A stretch of 64,000 bases of DNA from Nonomuraea muscovyensis. GTDB taxonomy: Bacteria > Actinomycetota > Actinomycetes > Streptosporangiales > Streptosporangiaceae. Below the pieces are notes generated by a model that was given only the letters and a program-made list of their open reading frames with translations, was not told the DNA's origin and ran no database searches. A program made the translations under genes and the position numbers. The DNA lies in contig NZ_JACHJB010000001.1 in NCBI RefSeq assembly GCF_014207745.1, forward strand, positions 1,612,001 through 1,676,000. Direction: 5' to 3'. Below, one piece after another: positions 45,603 through 53,938 of this stretch. Position 1 is the first letter of the stretch. Each line of letters starts with the position of its first letter.

Positions 45603-46058
45603 TCAGCCATCAAGGGTACTTCCCGGCCGCGCCTCCCGGAGCCCCCGGGCGACCTCGCGGCCGGGCACGGAGTTGCCGGGCACGGAGTAGCCAGGCACGG
45701 AGCCAGGCACGGAGTAGCCGGGCACGGACGGCCAGCGGACGGTGAGCACCACCGAGTCCTCCTCGGCGACCCAGGAGTGGTCGACCCCGCGCCCCCACAC
45801 CACGTAGTCGCCACGCCGCTCCAGCAGCACGCTGCGGCCGGGCAGCTCGACCCGGAACCGGCCGCTGATCAGCACGAGCAGCGCCGTTCGCCGCTCGCCC
45901 CTGACCCAGGCGGCCCGCACGTCGCCGGCCGCGTGCACACCCCACTTGATCTCGACGTCCGTGCTGTGACGGGGGTCGCCGGCGGATTTGAAGTGCCCGA
46001 GCAGCCAGCCGTCGTCACCGGCCCCATCGATTTCGGCGTTTCCCACGTAGACGGTCAC
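45603..46058 (-). CDS. Cupin-like protein of unknown function
   Basis: This protein of about 151 residues has a beta-rich core (LLVLISGRFRVELPGRSVLLERRGDYVVWG in pieces, then DHSWVAEEDSVVLTVRWPS) that matches a small cupin fold. The C-terminal part holds SVPGYSVPG/NSVPG repeats. I chose the GTG at 46058; a GTG at 46085 is an alternative. Similar proteins are sometimes labelled signal peptidase I, but no catalytic Ser/Lys pair is seen here. Ligand and role are unknown. Confidence 0.65.
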   Translation of the reverse strand: MTVYVGNAEIDGAGDDGWLLGHFKSAGDPRHSTDVEIKWGVHAAGDVRAAWVRGERRTALLVLISGRFRVELPGRSVLLERRGDYVVWGRGVDHSWVAEEDSVVLTVRWPSVPGYSVPGSVPGYSVPGNSVPGREVARGLREARPGSTLDG

Positions 46059-46120
46059 GGCCGAGGACGCTAGCAGGGAAATCACGTACGTATCGCCATG
46101 GGACGATTACTCTAAGTGAC

Positions 46121-46837
46121 ATGTCTGAAGTGCGGTCGGTCGCCCACCGAGGCGACCTGTTCGATCAGCGGGTCCGCGAGCAGTGGGCCGGGCAGCTCGG
46201 CCGGCGGCTCGACGTGCTGGTGGCCGGGTGCGCGCACGACGAGCCACTGGCCCTCGACCGGATCGACACCAGGATGACGGGCGTCGACGAGGACCTGCCG
46301 GCGATCAGGCGCGTGGTGGAGGAGCGGGCCGATCTGGAGCGCTGCATCCTCGGCGACCTGCGGTCGGCGCCGGTGCCGCCCCGGTCCGTCGACGTGGTCC
46401 AGGTGTCGTTCCTGCTGGAGCGGATCCACCACGCGGAGCTGGTCCTCGACCGGCTGCTGCAGGCGCTGCGCCCGGGCGGGCTGATGCTGCTGCGCATGCG
46501 CGACCGGGGATCGGCGTACGGCCTGTGCGAGCGGCTGACGCCGTCATGGCTGCGCCGGCTGCTGTGGCGGCACCTGGTGCCCGAGGGCAGGCCGGGCCCG
46601 CTGCCCGCCGTGTACGAGCCGCTCACCTCCTACGACGGCATCCACGCCTTCTGCCTCAGCCGCGGCCTGATGATCACCGACGACCGGACGGCCACCAGCG
46701 GGCCGGCGCTCGGCCGGGTGGGCCAGGCGGCCGTCCGGATGGCCGACAGGCTGACCAGGGGGCGCTACCCTTCGACACACGACGAGATCACCATGGTCAT
46801 CAGGAAGCCGCAGAACCACTTCGCCCGGCTCATCTAG
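46121..46837 (+). CDS. Class I SAM-dependent methyltransferase-like protein
   Basis: This 238-residue protein has a Rossmann-like core: LDVLVAGCAHDEPLALDRID (SAM loop, atypical), RSVDVVQVSFLLERIHHAELVLDRLLQALRPGGLMLLRMRD in pieces (strand and helix of the post-motif region). The first glycine loop reads VAGCAHD and not the usual ExGxGxG, so the activity is less certain. The C-terminal part has no recognised features. It is the first plus-strand gene before cysC, but a 70-base gap leaves co-transcription open. A link to the polysaccharide locus is only positional. Confidence 0.7.
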   Translation: MSEVRSVAHRGDLFDQRVREQWAGQLGRRLDVLVAGCAHDEPLALDRIDTRMTGVDEDLPAIRRVVEERADLERCILGDLRSAPVPPRSVDVVQVSFLLERIHHAELVLDRLLQALRPGGLMLLRMRDRGSAYGLCERLTPSWLRRLLWRHLVPEGRPGPLPAVYEPLTSYDGIHAFCLSRGLMITDDRTATSGPALGRVGQAAVRMADRLTRGRYPSTHDEITMVIRKPQNHFARLI

Positions 46838-46873
46838 CGACCTGTGCGCACCAGCCGCTAGACTTCTTCCCTA

Positions 46874-46895
46874 CCAATTCAATCGGAATAGTTGG
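46874..46895. promoter_or_regulatory. Imperfect inverted repeat upstream of cysC
   Basis: CCAATTC and GAATAGTTGG (46874-46880 and 46886-46895) form an imperfect repeat in an unusually AT-rich spot just before the cysC start. It could be a promoter element or a sulfur-regulator site; no consensus match is claimed. Confidence 0.3.
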
Positions 46896-46907
46896 GATGG
46901 CGGAAAC

Positions 46908-48122
46908 GTGGAGTGGACCCCCGGCGCACGGGAGCTGGCCGACCTCGAGCTGCTGCTGTCCGGAGCCTTCCACCCGCTGACGGGCTTCCTCGGCCACGAC
47001 GACCTGCACGCCGTCCACGAGCGCGGCACGCTCGCCGACGGCACGCCCTGGCCGGCACCGGCGACGCTGCGCCTGCCCGACGAGGCCGCCCCCGGTGACG
47101 AGGTCACGCTGCTCGACCCCGAGGGCGTGCCGCTGGCCGTGCTGACCGTGACCGAGCGCGGCCACGACGGGCTGGCCGCCGGCCCGGTCAGGCCGCTCGG
47201 CGCGCCGGAGCACGGCCCGTTCGCCCGGCTGCACCGCACTCCCGCGCAGGTGCGCGAGGAGCTCGGCGGGCGCGCGGCGCTGGCGGTCACGATGCGGGGC
47301 CCGCTCGACGACCTCACCGAGATCACCGCCACGGCCAAGGAGCTCGACGCGGTGGTCCTGCTGCTCCCCCTCTCCTACGGCGAGCCGGGTCCGGCGGTGG
47401 TGCGGGCCGCGCTGCGGGCCAAGGAACGGCTGCCGGCGGACACCCTGGTCGTGCCCGTCCCCCTCGCCCCGCGCGAGGAGCCCGAGATCGACCTGGAGCT
47501 GCGCGAGCACGTCGCCACCGCCTACGGCGCGGCCGAGCACCTGGCCGGGCCCGAGCCGGTCAGCATCCCCGGCCCGCCCCACCGCAGGGGGCTCGTGGTG
47601 TTCTTCACCGGTCTGTCCGGATCGGGCAAGTCGACGATCGCCCGCGGCCTGCGCGACGCGCTGCTGGAGCTCGGCACCCGCACCGTCACCCACCTCGACG
47701 GCGACGTGGTGCGCGCGCTGCTGTCGAAGGGCCTGACGTTCTCCAAGGCCGATCGCGACCTCAACATCCGGCGCATCGGCTTCGTCGCCGCCGAGGCCGC
47801 CCGCCACGGCGGCCTGGCCATCTGCGCCCCCATCGCCCCCTACGCGGCCACGCGCGACGAGGTGCGCGAGATGGTCGAGTCGGTCGGGGCCGACTTCCTC
47901 CTGGTGCACGTCGCCACACCGCTGGAGGAGTGCGAGCGCCGTGACCGCAAGGGCCTGTACGCCAAGGCCCGCGCCGGGCTCATCCCCGAGTTCACCGGCG
48001 TCTCCGACCCCTACGAGGAGCCGGACGACGCCGACCTCGTCATCGACACCACGCACCTTTCGATCGAGGCGGCCGTCACCCGGGTTCTGGGCGCGCTGCG
48101 GAGCGGAGGATGGGTTCGTTGA
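46908..48122 (+). CDS. cysC: Adenylylsulfate kinase with degenerate ATP-sulfurylase-like N-terminus
   Basis: The C-terminal 190 residues are a complete APS kinase, which makes PAPS from APS: Walker A FTGLSGSGKSTIARGL (about residues 230-245), HLDGDVVRALLSKGLTFSKADRDLNIRRIGF in pieces, and RDRKGLYAKARAGLI with the FTGVSDPYEEP ending. The N-terminal part starts like the PUA-like domain of ATP sulfurylase (LADLELLLSGAFHPLTGFLG), but the QxRNP and HxGH motifs of sulfurylase catalysis are absent. ATP sulfurylase activity must therefore come from CysD/CysN, encoded 13 kb away. The start is GTG at 46908. It overlaps the transporter gene by 13 bases. Confidence 0.92.
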   Translation: MEWTPGARELADLELLLSGAFHPLTGFLGHDDLHAVHERGTLADGTPWPAPATLRLPDEAAPGDEVTLLDPEGVPLAVLTVTERGHDGLAAGPVRPLGAPEHGPFARLHRTPAQVREELGGRAALAVTMRGPLDDLTEITATAKELDAVVLLLPLSYGEPGPAVVRAALRAKERLPADTLVVPVPLAPREEPEIDLELREHVATAYGAAEHLAGPEPVSIPGPPHRRGLVVFFTGLSGSGKSTIARGLRDALLELGTRTVTHLDGDVVRALLSKGLTFSKADRDLNIRRIGFVAAEAARHGGLAICAPIAPYAATRDEVREMVESVGADFLLVHVATPLEECERRDRKGLYAKARAGLIPEFTGVSDPYEEPDDADLVIDTTHLSIEAAVTRVLGALRSGGWVR

Positions 48123-49000
48123 TCGATCTTCCCCTGATCCTCGGGTCCTTCCTCGTCGCCGTCGTCGTCGGCCTGACCGGCATGGGCGGTGGCGCGCTGA
48201 TGACGCCGATGATGATGCTGTTCTTCAACGTCCCGCCACTCGCCGCGGTCTCCAGCGACCTGGTGGCCTCGGCCGTGATGAAGCCGGTCGGCAGCGTCGT
48301 CCACCTGCGCCGGGGCACGGTCAACCTGCGACTGGTGGCCTGGCTGTGCGCGGGGTCGGTGCCGGCGGCGTTCTGCGGGGTGTTCGTGGCCCGCGCTTTC
48401 GCGGTGGGCGACGGCGTGAAGTACGCACTCGGCGTGGCGCTGCTGCTGGCCGTGGCCGGCCTGGTCGCCAAGACCCTGATCGGCGGCAGGGGCGGCACGG
48501 CGGAGGCGAGCGACGTCGTCGTGCGCCCCATCCCTACCCTACTGGTCGGTACGGTAGGCGGCCTGATCGTCGGCGTCTCCTCGGTCGGGTCCGGTTCACT
48601 CATCATCGTGGCGCTCATCGCGCTCTATCCCATGCTCAAGGCCAACCAGCTCGTCGGCACCGACCTCGTGCAGGCCGTGCCCCTGGTGACCTCGGCGGCG
48701 CTGGGCCACCTGCTCTTCGGCGACTTCCAGCTCGACCTCACGCTGTCGCTGCTGCTCGGCGCGATCCCGGGCGTCTACCTCGGCGCCCGTGTCTCCTCCC
48801 GGGCCCCGGGCGGCCTCATCCGGGCGCTGCTCGCGATCGTGCTGCTCGCCTCGGCGCTCAAGCTGCTCGACGTGGACAACATGGTCACGCTGTGGATCCT
48901 GCTGGCCGCCGCGGCCGTCACCGTCGCCGGCTGGCGATGGCGGGTCAGGGCCGCGGCACGCGCGTCGAGCGAAACAGCGGATCTCGCGCGAGCTCGCTGA
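48110..49000 (+). CDS. TauE/SafE family anion transporter
   Basis: This 296-residue protein has eight or so membrane helices in two related halves, with the family motif VVGLTGMGGGALMTPMMML in the first half and GVSSVGSGSLIIVALI in the second. The family moves sulfite, sulfoacetate, taurine-related or sulfate anions. Its ATG lies inside the end of cysC, which points to a sulfur compound as substrate; the direction of transport is unknown. The 3' end overlaps the convergent hydrolase gene by 56 bases. Confidence 0.88.
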   Translation: MGSLIDLPLILGSFLVAVVVGLTGMGGGALMTPMMMLFFNVPPLAAVSSDLVASAVMKPVGSVVHLRRGTVNLRLVAWLCAGSVPAAFCGVFVARAFAVGDGVKYALGVALLLAVAGLVAKTLIGGRGGTAEASDVVVRPIPTLLVGTVGGLIVGVSSVGSGSLIIVALIALYPMLKANQLVGTDLVQAVPLVTSAALGHLLFGDFQLDLTLSLLLGAIPGVYLGARVSSRAPGGLIRALLAIVLLASALKLLDVDNMVTLWILLAAAAVTVAGWRWRVRAAARASSETADLARAR

Positions 49001-50072
49001 ACGCCCGCTGGGCCTCCGGCTCGGTGTCGAACCTGGTGTCGCCGCGCGGCGCGTGTGGCGAGTCGAAGTAGACCAGCGCCTTGATCTGCGGGTAAGCGCT
49101 CATCCGGGCACGTACGGACGCGAAGAAGCGCCGCTTGAACGACCGGTCGCCGGACCGTTCGAACACCCCCCACTCCGCCACCATGACCGGCTTGCCGGGA
49201 AAGTGGAGCTGCGTCCACCGGTAGAAACCCGGCCAGCGGGCGTACTCGGCGCGGGTCTTGTTGACCAGGCCGTCGAAGTCGCGGACCCGGCCGTCGGCGT
49301 AGGGGTCCATCGCCACCCAGTCGACCACGTCGTCGCCCGGGTACAGCTCGCCGAACCACGGCTTGGCCGCCCAGTTGGGCGCCCCCATGTACGTCATGAC
49401 CGTGACGGCGTTGCGCACCCCCTTCTCGCGCAGCCGGAGCACCACGTGGCGGTACATCGCGGCGTAGTCGGCCGCCTGCATGCCGGAGCCCGGCCCGGGA
49501 TCCACGTCGTTCTCCGGCTCGTGGTGGATGGTCAGGAAGAACCGCTCGGGGAACGCACGGCGCACATGCGCGGCCAGGCGGTCGATCCGGCGGTCCACGG
49601 CGCCGTCGGAGATCTCCGCCCAGGTGTGCTCCATCGACGGCTTCCAGTTGACGAGCAGCAGCCTCGGCCCGTCCTTGTCGCGGGCCAGCCCGATCTCCCG
49701 CTCCGTGGGGAACAGCTCCTTGCCCCGGTGGTAGACGTGCACGATGTCGGCCCGCGACCCCATCCTGGCCTCCGCGCCGCGCAGCGCCCGGTCCACCGGC
49801 GCGCCGGTGAAGATCTCCGGAGCCAGCCCCCACCAGGCCCCGCAGGACGGGATGAGCTTGTCGGTGACCGTGCAGGCCGGCGCGCCACGCGGCGCCGCCT
49901 GCACGGGACGGGCCTCGGGCGGCCCCTGGGTCGCGGCCGTCGCCGGCGGCGGGCCCGCCCGTTCGGCGGCGGGCGGACGCGGGCGGCCCGCGTCGGAGCA
50001 CGCGGCGAGTGCCGCGAGCGTCAACGCGGCCAGGACCGCGATTCTCTTTCGTGAAATGTCCGGTAGCAGCAA
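48945..50072 (-). CDS. GH26-like glycoside hydrolase lipoprotein
   Basis: This protein of about 375 residues has a signal peptide with lipobox LAALAACSD, a Pro/Ala-rich linker (about 25-60) and a TIM-barrel-like catalytic domain. FFLTIHHEPENDVDPG fits the acid/base motif (HE) of GH26 and PVMVAEWGVFERSG fits the strand with the nucleophile. The TTG at 50072 is preceded by AGGAGG at good spacing, which decides this start. It is divergent from the polysaccharide operon, so it may trim or release the polymer outside the cell. Beta-mannanase or other endo-glycanase activity is a guess from the fold. Confidence 0.8.
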   Translation of the reverse strand: MLLPDISRKRIAVLAALTLAALAACSDAGRPRPPAAERAGPPPATAATQGPPEARPVQAAPRGAPACTVTDKLIPSCGAWWGLAPEIFTGAPVDRALRGAEARMGSRADIVHVYHRGKELFPTEREIGLARDKDGPRLLLVNWKPSMEHTWAEISDGAVDRRIDRLAAHVRRAFPERFFLTIHHEPENDVDPGPGSGMQAADYAAMYRHVVLRLREKGVRNAVTVMTYMGAPNWAAKPWFGELYPGDDVVDWVAMDPYADGRVRDFDGLVNKTRAEYARWPGFYRWTQLHFPGKPVMVAEWGVFERSGDRSFKRRFFASVRARMSAYPQIKALVYFDSPHAPRGDTRFDTEPEAQRAFSELARDPLFRSTRVPRP

Positions 50073-50201
50073 ACCGTCCTGCCTCCTTTTTCGGTGACCC
50101 CCGTTTGTCAAACCTGAACCATGCCATGCCGCTCCCCCGCCGCGGGGGCGTTCTCGCTGGTAGGCGCTCTGACCAAGCCCCCCAACATGTCCCGAAATAT
50201 C

Positions 50202-50284
50202 GCTATACAGCGGGGCGGAATCGCAGGCCGTGCGGCAGAAAATCTTCTGTATTCGGCCATCGCGATATCGGCCCCGCCTATAGT
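50202..50284. promoter_or_regulatory. Candidate divergent promoters of the polysaccharide locus
   Basis: The 281-base gap 50073-50353 contains AT-rich patches that stand out from the surroundings. TATAGT (50279-50284) is a plausible plus-strand -10 about 70 bases before the wzz-like ATG. TATAGC on the minus strand (50207-50202) could serve the hydrolase gene. Between them lies a perfect inverted repeat CAGAA-N4-TTCTG (50236-50249). The -35 elements are not obvious, so an alternative sigma factor is possible. Confidence 0.4.
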
Positions 50285-50353
50285 GAGCGAACATCTCGGC
50301 CGTGACGCTGTGTCGCCATGTCGCGACGCCACGCACACACTCCAGGGAGCGAC

Positions 50354-51664
50354 ATGAGCCTGCCGCCGGACTCTCCTCCCCGCCGGTCCGGCACGGATCT
50401 CGGGGAGCACCTGTCACTGCTGCGTCGGCGCCGGCTCCTCTTCGCCGGGTTCCTCCTGGCCGGCGGCGCGGCCGGGCTGGGGCTGCAGTGGCTGCTGCCA
50501 CCCGCCTACACCGCGACCACGCAGGTGCTGGTGGCACCGGTCGGCGCGCAGGAGCAGAGCAACCAGGTCACCGCCCGCCAGCGCGAACCGCTCAACCTCG
50601 ACACCGAGGCCCAGGTGGCGCAGTCGGCCGTCGTCGCGGCGCGGGCCGCCAAGCTGCTCAACGCCACCGAACTGGAGCCCGTCGAGGTGACCGTGCCGCC
50701 CAACTCGGCCGTGCTGACGATCTCCGTCACCGCGGCGACGGCCACCGGGGCGGCCGCCCAGTCGCGCGCGTACGCCGAGGCCTACCTCGCCAACCGGACC
50801 GCCGGCGCGCAGGCGGCCCTGGCGCTCCAGCAGCGGGTCATGCTCGCCAAGCTCCGGCAGGTCAACACCGGCCTCGACACCGTCACCGAGGAGCTCTCGG
50901 CGCTGGCGCGCGGCAGCGCCGAGCACACCCGCGCCCTGCACCGCCAGAGCGTGCTCATCCGGCAGGCCGCCAGCCTCACGCTGAAGTACGACGCGCTGAA
51001 GACCACGACGGTGACACCGGGCTCGGTCATCAGCGAGGCCGTCCCGCCGGAGGAGCCCAGCTCCCCCAGCCTGCCGCTCCACCTGGGCACGGGTCTCATG
51101 CTCGGGCTGCTCGCCGGGGCGGCCGCGGCCCAGGTGCGCGACCGGCTCGACACCCTGCTGCGCACGCCGGCCGACGTGGAACGCCTCACCGGCCTGCCCG
51201 TCGTCGCCGCGCTGCCCGGCGACGGTGACGCGCGGACGCTGCACGACCTGGCGTCCGCCGTGATCGCCGCCTGCCCGGGCAGGCGGCTGCTGGTCACGGG
51301 CGTGCCCGCCGGCCACGGCGTCTCCCGGGTGGCGGGCGCGCTGGCGGCGCGGACCCCGCTGTCCGTCCTCGACGGCTCCGACGTGGGCGACCTGACCAGG
51401 GCCGACGCCGCCGTGCTGACGGCCGGGCTCGGCGTGGCCACCGCCGAGCAGGTCGCGGAGGCCGCCCGCCGCCTGCGCAGGCACCACGTCCCCGTCATCG
51501 GCGTGGTGACCACGGCGGGCGAGCCCCCGGCGGCCCCCGACCCGGCGCCGGGCCGCCCGCACCCCTCGCTGGGCAAGCTCGTCGCGGGCCCCGAGCGGGG
51601 CACCGACCCCGGCATGGCGTCGCTGGCCGGGCGATCCCGCCGGTCACCGGGCACCCGGTCGTGA
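50354..51664 (+). CDS. Wzz-type chain-length protein with degenerate kinase-like domain
   Basis: This 436-residue protein has a cytoplasmic start, a membrane helix (about 28-46), an extracytoplasmic helical domain and a second membrane helix (about 238-257). The second helix is followed by a cytoplasmic domain that resembles a bacterial tyrosine kinase. At the place of Walker A the sequence reads VTGVPAGHGVSRV, with no GKS/T lysine, and no C-terminal Tyr cluster is present. It should set polymer length together with the Wzy polymerase encoded next (4-base overlap). The kinase-like part is probably inactive. Confidence 0.85.
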   Translation: MSLPPDSPPRRSGTDLGEHLSLLRRRRLLFAGFLLAGGAAGLGLQWLLPPAYTATTQVLVAPVGAQEQSNQVTARQREPLNLDTEAQVAQSAVVAARAAKLLNATELEPVEVTVPPNSAVLTISVTAATATGAAAQSRAYAEAYLANRTAGAQAALALQQRVMLAKLRQVNTGLDTVTEELSALARGSAEHTRALHRQSVLIRQAASLTLKYDALKTTTVTPGSVISEAVPPEEPSSPSLPLHLGTGLMLGLLAGAAAAQVRDRLDTLLRTPADVERLTGLPVVAALPGDGDARTLHDLASAVIAACPGRRLLVTGVPAGHGVSRVAGALAARTPLSVLDGSDVGDLTRADAAVLTAGLGVATAEQVAEAARRLRRHHVPVIGVVTTAGEPPAAPDPAPGRPHPSLGKLVAGPERGTDPGMASLAGRSRRSPGTRS

Positions 51665-53007
51665 CAGGAGCCGCCTGGCCGAGCGCCGGGCCGGCCGTCG
51701 TGACGGGGACCACCCGGCCGCAGCCGCGACACTCCGTCGTGACCGGGCCCGCGTGGCCGATCGCCGCGCTGCTCGTCGGCTACCCCGTGTGGTGGGCGCT
51801 CGGCTTCGGCGGGCTGTCGGTGATCCTGCTGGCCGTCCCGATGGCGGTCATCCTGTGGCGGCGCAGGCCGATCCGGGTGCCGCGCGGGTTCGGGCTGTGG
51901 CTGCTGCTGCTCGCCGGTTACGCGCTGAGCGCCCTCATGCTGTCGGAGATGCCGCCCGACACCTACGGCGACTTCGGGGCCGGCCGGCTCATCGGGTACG
52001 GCATGCGGCTGGCGCTGTACGTGTCGGTGCTCGTCGTGGTGCTCTACCTGGGCAACCTGACCGAACGGGAGCTGCCGCAGCTCCGGCTGGTCCGGATGCT
52101 CGGCGCGCTGTTCGTGACGACCGTGGCGGGCGGGCTGCTGGGCGTGCTGGCGCCGGACTTCTCGTTCACCTCGCCGGTGGAGAGGCTGCTGCCCGACTGG
52201 ATCGGCGGCAACCCGTTCGTCCAGAACCTCATCCACCCCACCGCCGCGCAGACGCAGAAGGTGCTGGGCTACGCCTCGCCGCGCCCCGAGGCGCCGTTCG
52301 AGTGGGCGAACGCCTGGGGCAGCAACATGTCGGTGCTGCTGATCTGGTTCGTGGTCGGCTGGTGGGTGTACGGCGGGCGGCTGCGCAGGGCCCTGGCGGT
52401 GGTGCTGCTCGGCCTGGCCGCCGTCCCGATCGTCTACTCGCTGAACCGGGGCCTGTGGATCGGCCTCGGCCTCGCCGCCCTCTACCTCGTCGTCCGGGTC
52501 GGCGGCCGGACGCGGACGGCGGTGTGCGCGGCGGCGGCGACCGGCGCGCTGGTCTTCGCGCTGAGCCCGCTGTCGGCACTGGTGGCGCAGCGGCTGGACA
52601 ACCCCCACTCCAACGACATCCGGGCCTTCACCGTGTCCGCGACGATCCGGGCGGCGACCCACTCGCCGGTCATCGGGTTCGGCAACACCCGCAACGCCAT
52701 GGGCAACCACCGCACGATCACCACCGGCAAGACCCCCTGGTGCACGGGCTGCGGTCACCCGCCGCTGGGCAGCGACGGGCAGCTCTGGCTGCTGATCATC
52801 ACGCAGGGGTTCACGGGGGCCGTGCTGTACGTGGCGTTCTTCGCCGGCGCGATCCGCCGCCACTGGGCCGACCGCAGCCCGATCGGCCTGGCCGGCGTGC
52901 TGGTGATGGGCCTCGTGCTGCTCTACATGTTCGTCTACGACGGCCTGGTCACGCCGCTCATCCTCTACCTCGTCTCCTTCGCCCTGCTGTGGAGGAACTC
53001 CCCGTGA
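51661..53007 (+). CDS. O-antigen ligase/polymerase family protein (Wzy-like)
   Basis: This 448-residue membrane protein has about 11 helices and a large outer loop between helices near the C-terminus (about 305-375, with SNDIRAFTVSATIRAATHSPVIGFGNTR in pieces and CTGCGHPPLGSDGQLW). That loop pattern, with Arg, His and Gly residues, is typical of Wzy_C polymerases and ligases. The first 30 or so residues are a non-membrane extension with Arg and Pro. It is coupled to the chain-length gene by GTGA overlap. It should polymerise lipid-linked repeat units outside the membrane. Confidence 0.88.
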   Translation: MTGAAWPSAGPAVVTGTTRPQPRHSVVTGPAWPIAALLVGYPVWWALGFGGLSVILLAVPMAVILWRRRPIRVPRGFGLWLLLLAGYALSALMLSEMPPDTYGDFGAGRLIGYGMRLALYVSVLVVVLYLGNLTERELPQLRLVRMLGALFVTTVAGGLLGVLAPDFSFTSPVERLLPDWIGGNPFVQNLIHPTAAQTQKVLGYASPRPEAPFEWANAWGSNMSVLLIWFVVGWWVYGGRLRRALAVVLLGLAAVPIVYSLNRGLWIGLGLAALYLVVRVGGRTRTAVCAAAATGALVFALSPLSALVAQRLDNPHSNDIRAFTVSATIRAATHSPVIGFGNTRNAMGNHRTITTGKTPWCTGCGHPPLGSDGQLWLLIITQGFTGAVLYVAFFAGAIRRHWADRSPIGLAGVLVMGLVLLYMFVYDGLVTPLILYLVSFALLWRNSP

Positions 53008-53023
53008 ACCGGAGGCGCTCCAG

Positions 53024-53938
53024 GTGAACGACGCGACGCGGCGGCTGCGCTATCTCGACCAGACCCTGCGGCTGCTCTATCCCGGCTCCGGCCCGGGCCT
53101 GCCCTACAGCGTCCTGCCGCACCCGCTGCTGCCGCGCCGGCTGGCGCCGCGCCGGTGGTGGCACGCGGGCCCCCGGGTGACGCTGCCGGTCGACGGCTCC
53201 ATCGCGGCCCACCTCGGCGAGGTGTTCGGGGTCGCGGTGCGGACCGTCGTGCACGTACGTCCCGCGCGGCGGGCCAACCGCAAGCCGGTCCTGGAGGCGT
53301 ACTCGGGGGGCGGGCTCCTGGCGTACGTGAAGATCGGCGACACCGAGCGGACCCGCGAGCTGGTCGCCAATGAGGCGCGGGCGCTGGAGGGGCTGGCGGG
53401 GCAGCCGCTGAAGACCGTCGTCGCACCCACCGTCCTGCACCACGGACAGTGGCGCGACCTGGCCGTGCTGGCGGTCTCACCACTGCCCCGGCCCCGCCTG
53501 CTCGCCGGGCGGCGGCGGGTGCCGGCCGGGCTGCTCGTCGAGGCCGTACGGGAGATCGCGGCCACCGGGGGAGCGGAGGGCGCCGCCTGGCACGGCGACC
53601 TGTCCCCGTGGAACATCGCACCCGGCGCCGACGGGCGGCTGCTGGTGTGGGACTGGGAACGCTACGCGGCCGGCGTGCCGTACGGGTTCGACGCGGTGCA
53701 CCACTTCTTCCAGCGGGCGCTGCGCCGCATGGACCCGCCGACCGCCGCGCGGGCCTGCCTGGCACAGGCCGTACGGCTGCTCGCGCCGCTCGGCGTGTCG
53801 GCCGCGCAGGCGCGCCGCACCGCGCTGCTCTACCTGATCGCGCTGGCCGACCGGCACGCCGCCGACGGGCACAGCCCGCTCGGCCCGCCGGCCACCTGGC
53901 TCAACCCGATCATCGACCATCAGGAGCTGATCACGTGA
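53024..53938 (+). CDS. Kinase-like protein of the phosphotransferase (APH) fold
   Basis: This 304-residue cytoplasmic protein has AWHGDLSPWNIAPG (catalytic HGDxxxxN loop) and LLVWDWERYAAG (metal-binding Asp), the core of aminoglycoside/choline-kinase-like enzymes. The N-terminal nucleotide lobe carries LLAYVKIGDTERTRELVANEA. In a polysaccharide operon it could phosphorylate a sugar or glycerol substituent, or be a pseudo-enzyme; the substrate is unknown. GGAGG precedes the GTG start. The end overlaps the sulfotransferase gene by 4 bases. Confidence 0.78.
   Translation: MNDATRRLRYLDQTLRLLYPGSGPGLPYSVLPHPLLPRRLAPRRWWHAGPRVTLPVDGSIAAHLGEVFGVAVRTVVHVRPARRANRKPVLEAYSGGGLLAYVKIGDTERTRELVANEARALEGLAGQPLKTVVAPTVLHHGQWRDLAVLAVSPLPRPRLLAGRRRVPAGLLVEAVREIAATGGAEGAAWHGDLSPWNIAPGADGRLLVWDWERYAAGVPYGFDAVHHFFQRALRRMDPPTAARACLAQAVRLLAPLGVSAAQARRTALLYLIALADRHAADGHSPLGPPATWLNPIIDHQELIT

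Noticed and set aside
46908..47500. Bifunctional ATP sulfurylase activity for the CysC protein
   Set aside because: The catalytic QxRNP and HxGH motifs of sulfurylase are not present in the N-terminal half.
53449..53934. Upstream extension of the first sulfotransferase frame
   Set aside because: This part is antisense-like Arg/Ala/Gly shadow of the kinase-like gene; the GTG at 53935 overlapping that gene's stop is the natural start.
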